Of a stretch of 64,000 nucleotides of DNA, positions 32,740 through 40,455 are shown piece by piece. The translations under genes and the position numbers were made by a program. A model generated the notes under the pieces. It searched no databases and was not told the DNA's origin. It was given only the letters and a program-made list of their open reading frames with translations. The stretch is from an uncultured Bacteroidales bacterium (GTDB lineage Bacteria; Bacteroidota; Bacteroidia; Bacteroidales; P3), in the NCBI GenBank assembly GCA_900316055.1, contig ONBK01000001.1, forward strand, positions 1 to 64,000, given 5' to 3'. Numbering within the stretch: position 1 is the stretch's first letter; each line of letters opens with the position of its first letter.

Positions 32740-34524
32740 TTAACGTACCCTGTTAACTCGTTTATTATAGTTATTCAAAGTTCCCTGTAGGTCGCTGCCG
32801 TGAATTGTGAACGTGACGTTGCCACCATCGGTTGAAGTGGTGGTGATTGTGGGGTTGTTGATTAATTTAAAGAGGTGTTGTTGCTGTCGGCTGTTCAGTA
32901 TCATTTCACCGCTGTTGATCCGTGCAAGGTTATAGTCTCCAATGCTCGTTTTCCCTTGGAATATTCCGCCCTCCGCGAAACTTTGGGATGCTACGGATTG
33001 GATGGATGAAATTACAGCTGTTACTGCTCCAATCACACTTGCTAAGGCTGCGAGATTTGCCGGAAATGGAAGTTCCATTGCGCTTGCGGCTCCCTCCGCC
33101 TCCATCAATGCTGCTATTTTAGCAATGGCTGTTCCAATGGCTCCCACCGATTTCCCCACTGCATCCAATACGCCACCCATGCTTTCGCCTGCTATATCGG
33201 ACAGGCTACTGAACATGTCCCCGAGGTAGCCGATACCGTCGCCTAAATCCTGTATGGCCTTTAGGTCGTCGATAGTAACCCCAACTTCTTTGATTTCATC
33301 GATGGCCTCCTGCAAGGCTTGGGAAATTGCGTCACCGTCAATGATGGAGTCGTCGATGGTCGGTAGGTCTTCAATGGCTCTCTGTAGATGCTCCACAGGT
33401 TTCCCCATGTCCTCCAAGGCGCTTTTTTTGGCCTTTAGAGCGCTTATCTCTTCCTCAATGGCCTGTCGTCCACCTCCCCTTAAGTTCTCGTTCCTGAGAC
33501 GGTCATTTAAGGCTTGGATTTCTTTCTCCACCTCCGCAATACTACCATGTTCAAACTCCGCCTTAACCTTTACCGTGGTTGCGCCTCCGTTGCCTCCCTC
33601 TGCCTTGTTTGCGGTGCGCTCCGCTTGTTGTTTCATCATTTCAAGTTGCTGCATCCTTTGTTCGTTCTGCGTCTCGATGTCGAGAAGTGACTGCCATTTT
33701 TCCTCGGGTAAGGTAAGGTAAGACTGCATTACGTTATAAAGCACCTCCTTGTCCTTGTCGTTCCACTTGGTGTAATACATCTTACTTGCAGGGGCGTTGG
33801 CATCCATTGTGACGTACTCATAAGTTTGGTATGAGTTTTGCTTTTTCCATTCCTCCGCGTACTTTGCGAGCGTCCCCTCTTTCAACATCTTTCGGTATTT
33901 CTCCAAGGTGGCCGTTGTTACGCGGGTAGTTCCTGCGTACTCTCTCAACAATGCTTGGCTTGCTGTATTGGATTGTTGAATTAACTGAGTGTTTAGACGT
34001 TCAATTTCTTTGATGGCATTGTCAATGGCCTGTTGTGCCGCTTTCTTTTGTTGCAATGTGGCGTTCCGGTCATAGATGATACTTTTGTTTTTCGCAATGA
34101 TGGTGCGTTGTTTCTCGATGTCTGCGTTGTTCCACATCTTCATTGTCCCGAGGTCGTCAAGGGCGTTATATGCCTCCCTTGCAGCCTTGGTGATTTCGTG
34201 GAGGCCGTCAGTAAAGATGTTGAAAGAGCCACTTGTTATTGACTGAAAAAAACGGTCAACACTACTCTTTGCCGTGTACATTGCACGGTCGAGTGCGTCA
34301 CTGCCTTGCTCGGTGCTGCGCAATGCCTTGTTAAAGGTTCCAATGGCTCCCCCTGCGATTCCTATTTGTGCCGCAAGTGGTGCAAACTTCTTTACAAGGC
34401 CTCCAAGGGTGACTTTTGCATTGTCAACGCTTTTGCTATACTTGTATACTTGTTGCGCCGATTTACTCAACGCTTGGTCATGCTGCGAGGTGTCGGCGGT
34501 TAATCGGGTCTTATAATCTGCCAT
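32740..34524 (-). CDS. Tail tape-measure protein
   Basis: The 594-residue protein has an N-terminal coiled-coil start (TRLTADTSQHDQALSKSAQQ), long helical Lys/Glu/Gln regions, and Ala/Gly-rich hydrophobic stretches near residues 430-520 (GAIGTAIAKIAALMEAEGAA and neighbours). That is the standard build of a tape measure, which sets tail length and helps DNA entry. It is short for the group, so the tail should be fairly short if the usual residues-per-length rule holds. The gene overlaps the preceding tail-chaperone frame by 14 bases. Confidence 0.8.
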   Translation of the reverse strand: MADYKTRLTADTSQHDQALSKSAQQVYKYSKSVDNAKVTLGGLVKKFAPLAAQIGIAGGAIGTFNKALRSTEQGSDALDRAMYTAKSSVDRFFQSITSGSFNIFTDGLHEITKAAREAYNALDDLGTMKMWNNADIEKQRTIIAKNKSIIYDRNATLQQKKAAQQAIDNAIKEIERLNTQLIQQSNTASQALLREYAGTTRVTTATLEKYRKMLKEGTLAKYAEEWKKQNSYQTYEYVTMDANAPASKMYYTKWNDKDKEVLYNVMQSYLTLPEEKWQSLLDIETQNEQRMQQLEMMKQQAERTANKAEGGNGGATTVKVKAEFEHGSIAEVEKEIQALNDRLRNENLRGGGRQAIEEEISALKAKKSALEDMGKPVEHLQRAIEDLPTIDDSIIDGDAISQALQEAIDEIKEVGVTIDDLKAIQDLGDGIGYLGDMFSSLSDIAGESMGGVLDAVGKSVGAIGTAIAKIAALMEAEGAASAMELPFPANLAALASVIGAVTAVISSIQSVASQSFAEGGIFQGKTSIGDYNLARINSGEMILNSRQQQHLFKLINNPTITTTSTDGGNVTFTIHGSDLQGTLNNYNKRVNRVR

Positions 34525-34840
34525 CGTTGGTTAAGGTTGTTTCAAATAATTTTGCTTGTTTTTTCAATCGGTCAATGTCGGTTTGCGTTATGTCTGTTTG
34601 TGGTTCGCCTTGTTCCTCATCCCACTTGAACCGCATTATATCGGTTACGGATAAGGCATTCTTGGAAAACATCGAGGCCGTCGAGAATATCTTAAGGCGT
34701 GTTTGTTCCCATGTGGGACGGTCTGCGTATGGTATGGCCTCAATCATGGTTTCGACTTCATAAGGCTGCATTTTGTCCATGAAATACTCATAACCCACCA
34801 TCCGGTAACCGAAAACCAACACCCGTAACAACTCGGTTAC
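34511..34840 (-). CDS. Tail assembly chaperone extension, read by -1 frameshift
   Basis: The frame is open from base 34840 to the stop at 34511. Its first start-like codon is a TTG at 34831, and no good ribosome site precedes it. It lies exactly in the -1 frame of the gene at 34837-35142, joined at an A-rich slippery site, with no stop between. This matches the G/GT pair of lambda-like phages, where a minor fused product carries the extension that recruits the tape measure. The part beyond the junction is about 109 residues and includes PYEVETMIEAIPYADRPTWE. Confidence 0.65.
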   Translation of the reverse strand, partial: VTELLRVLVFGYRMVGYEYFMDKMQPYEVETMIEAIPYADRPTWEQTRLKIFSTASMFSKNALSVTDIMRFKWDEEQGEPQTDITQTDIDRLKKQAKLFETTLTNDGRL

Positions 34841-35142
34841 TTTTTTTTTACCGTTGTTTCTTCTGTGTTTCCCTTGGTTTCCGTAGGGTTAAGGTCGGCG
34901 TTTCGGCGGTCTGTTTCAACAACCCAATTAACAAACTCGGTGAGGCTTTCGGGGTGTTCGTCTAAGTAAGTAAGAAAAGTGTCAAATTCCAAGTCGAGTG
35001 TTGGATTGGAGGCCATCACGGTTGCATAGAAAAAAGTGATAACCTGTGTGAGGTTCTTGGCGGTGAAAGTCTCACCCGTGATTTGCTCGAATATGATATG
35101 GGCGCGGAATGTCTGTTTTAAGTCTGTGTCAAATACGTTCAT
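34837..35142 (-). CDS. Tail assembly chaperone (first frame)
   Basis: This acidic, mostly helical 101-residue protein is encoded between the major tail protein and the tape measure, where siphoviruses place the tail assembly chaperone that coats the tape measure. It ends in a Lys run (VKKK) created by the slippery A-run. The N-terminus reads NVFDTDLKQTFRAHIIFEQI. A CTATTTATAG box lies 16 bases upstream of the start, just beyond a terminator. Confidence 0.7.
   Translation of the reverse strand: MNVFDTDLKQTFRAHIIFEQITGETFTAKNLTQVITFFYATVMASNPTLDLEFDTFLTYLDEHPESLTEFVNWVVETDRRNADLNPTETKGNTEETTVKKK
34840..34849 (-). promoter_or_regulatory. Programmed -1 ribosomal frameshift site
   Basis: The minus strand reads nine A then G, followed directly by the TAA stop of the first frame. 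In the first frame the last sense codons are GTA AAA AAA AAG, so the slippery heptamer is A AAA AAG, the same as in E. coli dnaX. Slippage by one base enters the open downstream frame as GTA ACC GAG TTG. Confidence 0.7.
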
Positions 35143-35157
35143 TGCTTGTTTCTTTCT

Positions 35158-35169
35158 CTATAAATAGTC
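35158..35169 (-). promoter_or_regulatory. Recurring CTATTTATA box upstream of phage genes (representative copy)
   Basis: The coding strand reads GACTATTTATAG here, 16 bases before the chaperone start. Similar boxes precede other prophage genes on the coding strand: 35760-35771 (major tail gene side), 37303-37314, 39197-39207 (variant), 40443-40452, 43439-43447 and, on the plus strand, 45267-45275 before the HNH gene. The role is unknown; promoter, processing site or translation enhancer are possible. Confidence 0.5.
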
Positions 35170-35171
35170 AG

Positions 35172-35205
35172 CAAAAAAAGGGTGTCTCCGATAAGGAAAC
35201 ACCCC
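35172..35205 (-). terminator. Terminator behind the major tail protein gene
   Basis: On the minus strand GGGTGTTTCC, loop TTATC, GGAGACACCC, then seven T. It is identical but for one loop base to the hairpin at 37319-37351 behind the capsid gene. Confidence 0.85.
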
Positions 35206-35226
35206 ACGAATAATGGCAAATAAAGT

Positions 35227-35730
35227 TTATGAAGTCACGGTTGTTTTTGTAAATGCGCCCGTGCCTGTAAAGGTGACACTAAAGGTGGCTTTCTCGCCTG
35301 AGTTGGCGTTGGCCGTAAGGCTCGTAATATAGGCTTTGCCGCTCCAATAGGTTGTGCCGTTGCCTGTCTGTTTGGCGGTATAGTTGGCTGCGTCACCATC
35401 GGCGACAACCACGCTGTCGGCCTCGGCTTTCTTTGCCCAAACAAGGCTAAGTTTTGTGCCACCTGCCCAAGCGTCAAACAGGGTGCTGTAGTCTTCATCT
35501 GTATAGAGGTTTTCGCTTGTGATTTCCCAAGAACGCTTATTAACTTCGTTACCCGTCCAAATTCCGTGGTCTTTGCTGTTGACTGACGCGGTTTCGGCGG
35601 TGAGGGTCAGGGTGTGGGCGGTGGCGTATGCGATGGACTTGGTTACGGTATCGTTGCCGCTTGTGGTTTCAATAAAAACCATGAGGTCGTCGCCCTTTTG
35701 AATTGTTTTCGGTGTTACGGTAGTAGGCAT
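35227..35730 (-). CDS. Major tail (tube) protein
   Basis: The 167-residue beta-rich protein starts PTTVTPKTIQKGDDLMVFIE and contains the HTLTLTAETASVNSKDHGIW and NKRSWEITSENLYTDEDYST segments seen in tail-tube proteins of Bacteroidota phages. The end is Thr-rich with a typical beta-sandwich pattern (KATFSVTFTGTGAFTK). It lies between the tail-completion gene and the chaperones and is followed by a strong terminator, as expected for an abundant product. A CTATTTATA box lies 30 bases upstream. Confidence 0.8.
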   Translation of the reverse strand: MPTTVTPKTIQKGDDLMVFIETTSGNDTVTKSIAYATAHTLTLTAETASVNSKDHGIWTGNEVNKRSWEITSENLYTDEDYSTLFDAWAGGTKLSLVWAKKAEADSVVVADGDAANYTAKQTGNGTTYWSGKAYITSLTANANSGEKATFSVTFTGTGAFTKTTVTS

Positions 35731-35773
35731 ATAAAGTACTTTGTTATGCTGTTATTTCTCTATAAATAGTCCG

Positions 35774-36112
35774 CTAAAATGAAAACGTGAGAATCTGCAA
35801 AAACCCATCGTTTGTGTACTCCTCATTGGAGGCTGTAAGGGTCGGCCTATACGCGGTGTGTTCCATTGCCTCAATGATGCTGTCGGCGATTTGCAACCCC
35901 TGAAAATAGGTGCTTGAAACAATGCGTATATCAAAGGTGGCCGCGAGTATTCCGCCATCCTTGGAGTTTCTGTTATATCCGGTACGTTCAAAGACGGCAA
36001 AGGGAAGTGAGGTTCCCTCGGTGGCTACCAATGGGAACACACGGTTGTCCAAGGCCGTGACGTTGTTTTTAATGGCTGTATATACAGCCTCGGTTATGGC
36101 TGTGAGTGTCAT
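35774..36112 (-). CDS. Tail completion / terminator protein (DUF3168-like)
   Basis: The 112-residue protein has TAIKNNVTALDNRVFPLVA near its start and a strand reading LPFAVFERTGYNRNSKDGG, then FDIRIVSSTYFQGLQIADSI. These fit the tail terminator family DUF3168 that caps the tail tube and joins it to the head. It follows the gp10-like gene with an ATGA overlap, so the two are coupled. Confidence 0.75.
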   Translation of the reverse strand: MTLTAITEAVYTAIKNNVTALDNRVFPLVATEGTSLPFAVFERTGYNRNSKDGGILAATFDIRIVSSTYFQGLQIADSIIEAMEHTAYRPTLTASNEEYTNDGFLQILTFSF

Positions 36113-36603
36113 TTGGTTTTGAATTTCTGTCTGTTTATCTTATCCACCGCCTTTGCGATTGCGTCCGAGAGGATGGAGTTATAGTCACTTTGGAACTCCG
36201 CGTTTGCGGTGCTAAAGTAATTAAGGGGTCTTATAGAGCCTCGATTATAACCCATGTGTGTTTGTCTGTTTGCCGTGCCTTTCTCGAAGAAACGGGCGCG
36301 GAATGTTCCCGAGCCTGCGGAGCGTGTACCCATGATATGAACCTTGGTGTATATCTCACCTCCCTTGGTTTCCTCAACCTTGCTGCGTTTCACAGCGTCT
36401 AAGAGAGTATCGTTATACTTGGGGTTACGCTGTTTGGCTTTTGGCAATGCTGACCGGAACAACTTCTTTGTGGTTCCCCTCAGTTTGTTGGCGGCTGCTC
36501 CAATGGCGGATTTCAAGGTTTTGCGCATTTCCTTTGTTGTGAACTCTCGGAATTGCTCAAAAACCTTATCGGCGTTGGTTTCTATGGTGGTCGACTTACT
36601 CAT
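36109..36603 (-). CDS. HK97 gp10-like head-tail connector
   Basis: The 164-residue basic protein has LKSAIGAAANKLRGTTKKLF and a FRARFFEKGTANRQTHMGYN segment, matching the HK97 gp10 family of neck proteins. The ATG at 36603 overlaps the stop of the preceding gene (ATGAGTAA). A TTG 36 bases earlier is possible but less likely. It sits between the head-closure and tail-terminator genes as in other HK97-like modules. Confidence 0.78.
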   Translation of the reverse strand: MSKSTTIETNADKVFEQFREFTTKEMRKTLKSAIGAAANKLRGTTKKLFRSALPKAKQRNPKYNDTLLDAVKRSKVEETKGGEIYTKVHIMGTRSAGSGTFRARFFEKGTANRQTHMGYNRGSIRPLNYFSTANAEFQSDYNSILSDAIAKAVDKINRQKFKTK

Positions 36604-36961
36604 CTGTGGGTATTTCCTCAATGGTCGGTATTTCGTCAATGGCCGTCTCGTTTATCTCAGCAATTTCAAGGCGTTTGCACATTCTCGGACGGTCAATTTC
36701 AATGCTCAATATGTGGTAGATCTTCCCATTCCAACTGATGATGTCGTAGTCACTGATGTTTTGATACATCCTAACTTCGAGGGTATGGGTGGCAGGGAGC
36801 CACACATCGCCGTTATCGTTGGTGCGTGTCTGTCGGTTAATGACATTGCGCGCTTTGATGGTGGCCTTGTCGGTGTAGGTGGTGCTTTGTTCTCCAACGC
36901 TATTGGTGGTGGTGGTTGGAGTCTTCACCGTGATTGTTTCAGTCAATAATCCTGCTCTCAT
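36596..36961 (-). CDS. Head closure / head-tail adaptor protein
   Basis: This 121-residue protein starts MRAGLLTETITVKTPTTTTN and contains DYDIISWNGKIYHILSIEID, the beta-barrel signature of SPP1 gp16-type head-closure proteins. These seal the capsid vertex after packaging. It follows the connector gene after three bases and overlaps the next gene. The C-terminal tail with repeated EIPT is acidic and atypical. Confidence 0.75.
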   Translation of the reverse strand: MRAGLLTETITVKTPTTTTNSVGEQSTTYTDKATIKARNVINRQTRTNDNGDVWLPATHTLEVRMYQNISDYDIISWNGKIYHILSIEIDRPRMCKRLEIAEINETAIDEIPTIEEIPTDE

Positions 36962-36964
36962 GCT

Positions 36965-37285
36965 TTAACCCTCCGTGTTAGTCGGTGCATAATTCTTATA
37001 AAGGCTAAGTAAATAGTCATAAGAGAACGGGATTTGCGAGACTGAAACACCGTAGGCGTTGCCCTCCCTACTTTGGTAGAGGTCACCGACATACAACAAT
37101 ATTGCGTGTTGTAAGGGGGTTGGAATGGCGTGTTGGTCGTCCTCAAGGTCGGTTAGTTTTTCGTCGATGTGACGTTCCACGGTGGTTTCTGCCACATTGT
37201 AAAGATGGGTTAAATAGGTGTCCTCGGCTGTATATGATGCCTCTATATTGAGGTGCTGTTTGATGGTTGCAAGTGTGACGTACAT
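36965..37285 (-). CDS. Head-tail connector (gp6-like)
   Basis: The 106-residue helical protein begins VTLATIKQHLNIEASYTAED and continues LTHLYNVAETTVERHIDEKL, with LQHAILLYVGDLYQSREGNA later. This pattern is typical of the HK97 gp6 connector family that forms a ring beneath the portal. It is the first gene after the capsid gene and its terminator, with a CTATTTATT box 18 bases upstream. Confidence 0.82.
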   Translation of the reverse strand: MYVTLATIKQHLNIEASYTAEDTYLTHLYNVAETTVERHIDEKLTDLEDDQHAIPTPLQHAILLYVGDLYQSREGNAYGVSVSQIPFSYDYLLSLYKNYAPTNTEG

Positions 37286-37318
37286 TTGACTTTAGGTTTA
37301 ACAATAAATAGTCCGTTG

Positions 37319-37351
37319 AAAAAAAGGGTGTCTCCGGTAAGGAAACACCCC
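37319..37351 (-). terminator. Terminator behind the major capsid gene
   Basis: On the minus strand GGGTGTTTCC, loop TTACC, GGAGACACCC, then seven or eight T. It is a near-copy of the hairpin at 35172-35205. Confidence 0.85.
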
Positions 37352-37380
37352 AAAAGAATTTCAATAAGACAACAATATGA

Positions 37381-38607
37381 CTAAGCAACGTTCTTAACGA
37401 CGTAAGAAGAACTTCTAAGGACTTGGAAGTCCCAATAGGAATTCACGATAAGACGCACGCAACCGTCGGCAGCTAGGGTTACGTTATCCACGGTAATATC
37501 GAGGTCGCCCCACTGAGCGAGAACCATCTGCGAGAAGTCAGCGCAAATAATACCCTTGTTGGCAATATTTGAGGTGGTCAAGCAAGTAACGCCGTCAATC
37601 TCGCCGTTTTCGTAAACCATTCCGCCGACATTGATGTTATTGGTAACGGAGGTGTCTTCATCGGTGCTGCTAACGCTACCCTTAAGCATATTGCGGAGGG
37701 CGGCTTTTGCACTTGGTGAACAAATGTAACGGAAACCCTCCATGTTGGCGGTTTCAATTGTTGCCTCCATTGCGGTAATGTCGGAGAAGTCACTGATAGT
37801 ACCGAGGGCGGATGCGCTGTAGAAAAGTCCCTGTGGCTGACCCGAGGTATTAGCATTACCGAGGATGGTGGCCTCCAATTTTGCGTTGATGGCATTGACA
37901 ATCTCATTACGGATTGCGTTCTCGGCTGCAACAGAATCCTGAATAAGGAATTGTTTTGAGATTGGGACAACCACGCTTAAACGCTTGGGTTGAAGTTTCA
38001 CGTTTGCGAAAGTTGGGGTGGAGGCACTAACGGTAGCGGTTTCTCCTGCCCAAGTTGCAGTAATAGCGGACATGGTCGGATATTCAACGTCACCCTTAAG
38101 ACCTGAGAGGAATTTAACACCGGACTGCAAAAGGGTGTTTTTGGCGTGAAGTGGCTCCAATACATTCATCATGTTAGTTGCCACGGTGTCGTCATGCTCG
38201 GTGGTAACGGTAACGGTACGGTATTCCTCGGCCATGGGTACTTGGATTTGACCGACATAGTTAACGCCTGCGTCACGCATTTCCTGTGCGCCATTATCAA
38301 TTACAGCCTGACTGAGTGCATCCTGCTGTTTGTTTTCGGCCACGTTACGAATGGCCGTAAGAAGTGAAAAGGTTTTATTCATTTTCTGTCTAATATTAGA
38401 ACTTATATTATTTTCTGTTTCCTTTGGCAGTTCTACGTCGAGGGCGCGTAACTGCTCATTGATATTGATAATTTCGGATTTGATGTTTTCAATCCGTCCG
38501 GCCTCATCGGGGGTGAGTTTCCTAATCTCCACCTTGCAGTTATTACAAAGGTTTCGGGCCTCGTTAACCAAGGCCGTCTTTTTTTCAAGTAATTCGACGC
38601 TGTTCAT
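37381..38607 (-). CDS. Major capsid protein, HK97 fold
   Basis: The 408-residue protein starts with a charged coiled coil (about residues 1-75), the usual delta/scaffold region cut off by the protease. The HK97 core follows: GDVEYPTMSAITATWAGETA, LQPKRLSVVVPISKQFLIQD and ILGNANTSGQPQGLFYSA are the standard capsid landmarks. It follows the protease gene after three bases. No Lys-Asn crosslinking can be judged from sequence alone. A strong terminator follows, which fits high expression. Confidence 0.9.
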   Translation of the reverse strand: MNSVELLEKKTALVNEARNLCNNCKVEIRKLTPDEAGRIENIKSEIININEQLRALDVELPKETENNISSNIRQKMNKTFSLLTAIRNVAENKQQDALSQAVIDNGAQEMRDAGVNYVGQIQVPMAEEYRTVTVTTEHDDTVATNMMNVLEPLHAKNTLLQSGVKFLSGLKGDVEYPTMSAITATWAGETATVSASTPTFANVKLQPKRLSVVVPISKQFLIQDSVAAENAIRNEIVNAINAKLEATILGNANTSGQPQGLFYSASALGTISDFSDITAMEATIETANMEGFRYICSPSAKAALRNMLKGSVSSTDEDTSVTNNINVGGMVYENGEIDGVTCLTTSNIANKGIICADFSQMVLAQWGDLDITVDNVTLAADGCVRLIVNSYWDFQVLRSSSYVVKNVA

Positions 38608-38610
38608 TGC

Positions 38611-39195
38611 TTAGAGTTTTTCGATGTGTTCAATTATTTTATCCATTATCACATTAATTTCGTCGGCGGTGTGTTTCACGGCCTCATAACGCTTGCTGCA
38701 AGTGGTGGCCTCGTAGGCAGGCTGAAACACGGGTGCGACATCGTAAAGACGCTGTATTTTGTAGATGTCGCGATAAAGTGTGCCGTCGCGGTTAGTCCAT
38801 TTCTCCGCCTCCTTATCCTTGCTGTCGATGGTGAAAGCAAACGAGGAGGCCGTTATGTCGCCTCTTTCAAGGTACTCTAATAGTTCGTCACCAAGGGCGG
38901 TTTTGGGGGCTTGGAAACGGTATTTAACCCCCGTGTCGTCAATGCTCAGTTCAAGGGAGCCTTTACCCTTTTTTGAACGTGCGAGGATTTTATTGTTGTC
39001 GTGGTTGAAACGGCAAAACACATCGGAGGTGTCGATTGTTTCCTGAGTAATCGCGCCACGGTGGATTGTCTCGGTAAATCCAAGGTCAACGGATGGGGAC
39101 TCGAAAACAACGCCGTAACCCTCCACGGTGCGACTTTCTCGGTCGGTGCGTATCTCGTAGTTTACGCTGCGTATTTCTTTATTGGTTGTGTTCAT
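38611..39195 (-). CDS. Prohead maturation protease (HK97 family)
   Basis: The 194-residue protein has the protease family start VEGYGVVFESPSVDLGFTET, the catalytic His region FCRFNHDNNKILARSKKGKG and the Ser region LERGDITASSFAFTI. It cleaves the capsid N-terminal region and itself during maturation. It lies between portal and capsid genes as in HK97. A variant CTATATAAATA box lies directly before its start. Confidence 0.88.
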   Translation of the reverse strand: MNTTNKEIRSVNYEIRTDRESRTVEGYGVVFESPSVDLGFTETIHRGAITQETIDTSDVFCRFNHDNNKILARSKKGKGSLELSIDDTGVKYRFQAPKTALGDELLEYLERGDITASSFAFTIDSKDKEAEKWTNRDGTLYRDIYKIQRLYDVAPVFQPAYEATTCSKRYEAVKHTADEINVIMDKIIEHIEKL

Positions 39196-39212
39196 GCTAT
39201 ATAAATATCTCG

Positions 39213-40409
39213 TTATTCTGTTATTGCGTCTGCGTCGCCTGTAACCGTATTGTCACTGACCTTGGAAAACGCTACGGTCAGGGTGTCGCCGCCGTCAATG
39301 GGGTTCAAACCAAGTTCCCTGCGTGCCTCGTTACGTGTCAGGATGCCATTGTTTACCATGGTTGAGTAATAGGAGGCTGTGGCGGTCTTATCGGCGCGTA
39401 ACAGATAGTTTTCGTCAAGGTCTATATGGAAGTTGGTTTCCGTTCCCTTAAGAAGTTTGCGGCTAAACTCGTTTTCAAGTAATGTAACATAAGGCATGAG
39501 GGTGTGTAAGATAAACGCCTGTTGCTCCGCCTCAATGCTCTTATAAGTGGTTCCCGAGTTGTCACCAATCATGGAGGGAGCCACGCCGAAAAACCTTGCT
39601 ATATCTCGCACGTTGTATTGTCTCGCCTCTATGAGTTGTGCATCATGGGCGTTGACTTGAACGGGTTGGTAACTCATATTGCCTTGCAATACTGCAATTC
39701 CCTGACCCCCTCCACTATATGCCGTGTTCCAATTGTTGATGATGTCCTGTCTTTGGGTGGCGTTAAGTTGTCCTTGTACCGTCAACACGCCGGATAGGTT
39801 GCCGCCTTTGCTATAGAAATTCTCGCTGCTCGCCTCCGCCGCCTTTGTAATCCTGAGTGTGCCGTCTGCGTATGAGATAACCGAGATGCCGTTAACGCCG
39901 TCGTAACTATTCTTTACAAGGTGAATGACGTTGACAGGCTCAATGCGCTTGGTGGTGATTGTCGGCATGGCATAATAAAGGGTCCCATGCTGCTTGTCAT
40001 AGTTGATGGTTACGTCGCCACTCTCCACATATCTTAAATGCTTAACGGAACCGTCCGCGTTACGTTCAATATAGGCAAAACCGTTGCCACGCAATAGAAC
40101 TGACTGAATAAGTAACTTAATTAAGGTGTACTTTGTAATGAGGTTGTCGCGATTGTTCAAAACGTTATATAGGCTGTGATTGCTGACAATCTCGTTGCCG
40201 TCCTTTACCCTGATTGGTAACATTGCCACGGAGTCGCTAATCAATTCAACACACCTGTAGACCGCTGACAGGCTCATGGCCGTCCTTTGTCTCACCAAGT
40301 CACCGAAAGTAAGTCCCAAGGTGTAATTATAACCAAGGTAGGGGTCGGGGGTGGTGACGGTAACGTCGCGTGTTTCTTCCGGTTGCTGTTTTCTACTGAA
40401 AAGTCCCAT
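39213..40409 (-). CDS. Portal protein (HK97 family)
   Basis: The 398-residue portal forms the dodecameric ring through which DNA enters the head. Recognisable parts are TAMSLSAVYRCVELISDSVA, the LLIQSVLLRGNGFAYIERN helix-turn region and FFGVAPSMIGDNSGTTYKSI. Length and motifs match HK97-type phage portals of Bacteroidota. A CTATTTATAG box lies 34 bases upstream, in the 46-base gap after the large terminase gene. Confidence 0.92.
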   Translation of the reverse strand: MGLFSRKQQPEETRDVTVTTPDPYLGYNYTLGLTFGDLVRQRTAMSLSAVYRCVELISDSVAMLPIRVKDGNEIVSNHSLYNVLNNRDNLITKYTLIKLLIQSVLLRGNGFAYIERNADGSVKHLRYVESGDVTINYDKQHGTLYYAMPTITTKRIEPVNVIHLVKNSYDGVNGISVISYADGTLRITKAAEASSENFYSKGGNLSGVLTVQGQLNATQRQDIINNWNTAYSGGGQGIAVLQGNMSYQPVQVNAHDAQLIEARQYNVRDIARFFGVAPSMIGDNSGTTYKSIEAEQQAFILHTLMPYVTLLENEFSRKLLKGTETNFHIDLDENYLLRADKTATASYYSTMVNNGILTRNEARRELGLNPIDGGDTLTVAFSKVSDNTVTGDADAITE

Positions 40410-40455
40410 GATAAAGTCCTAATTTCTAAATGCTGATTTACACTATAAATAGTGC

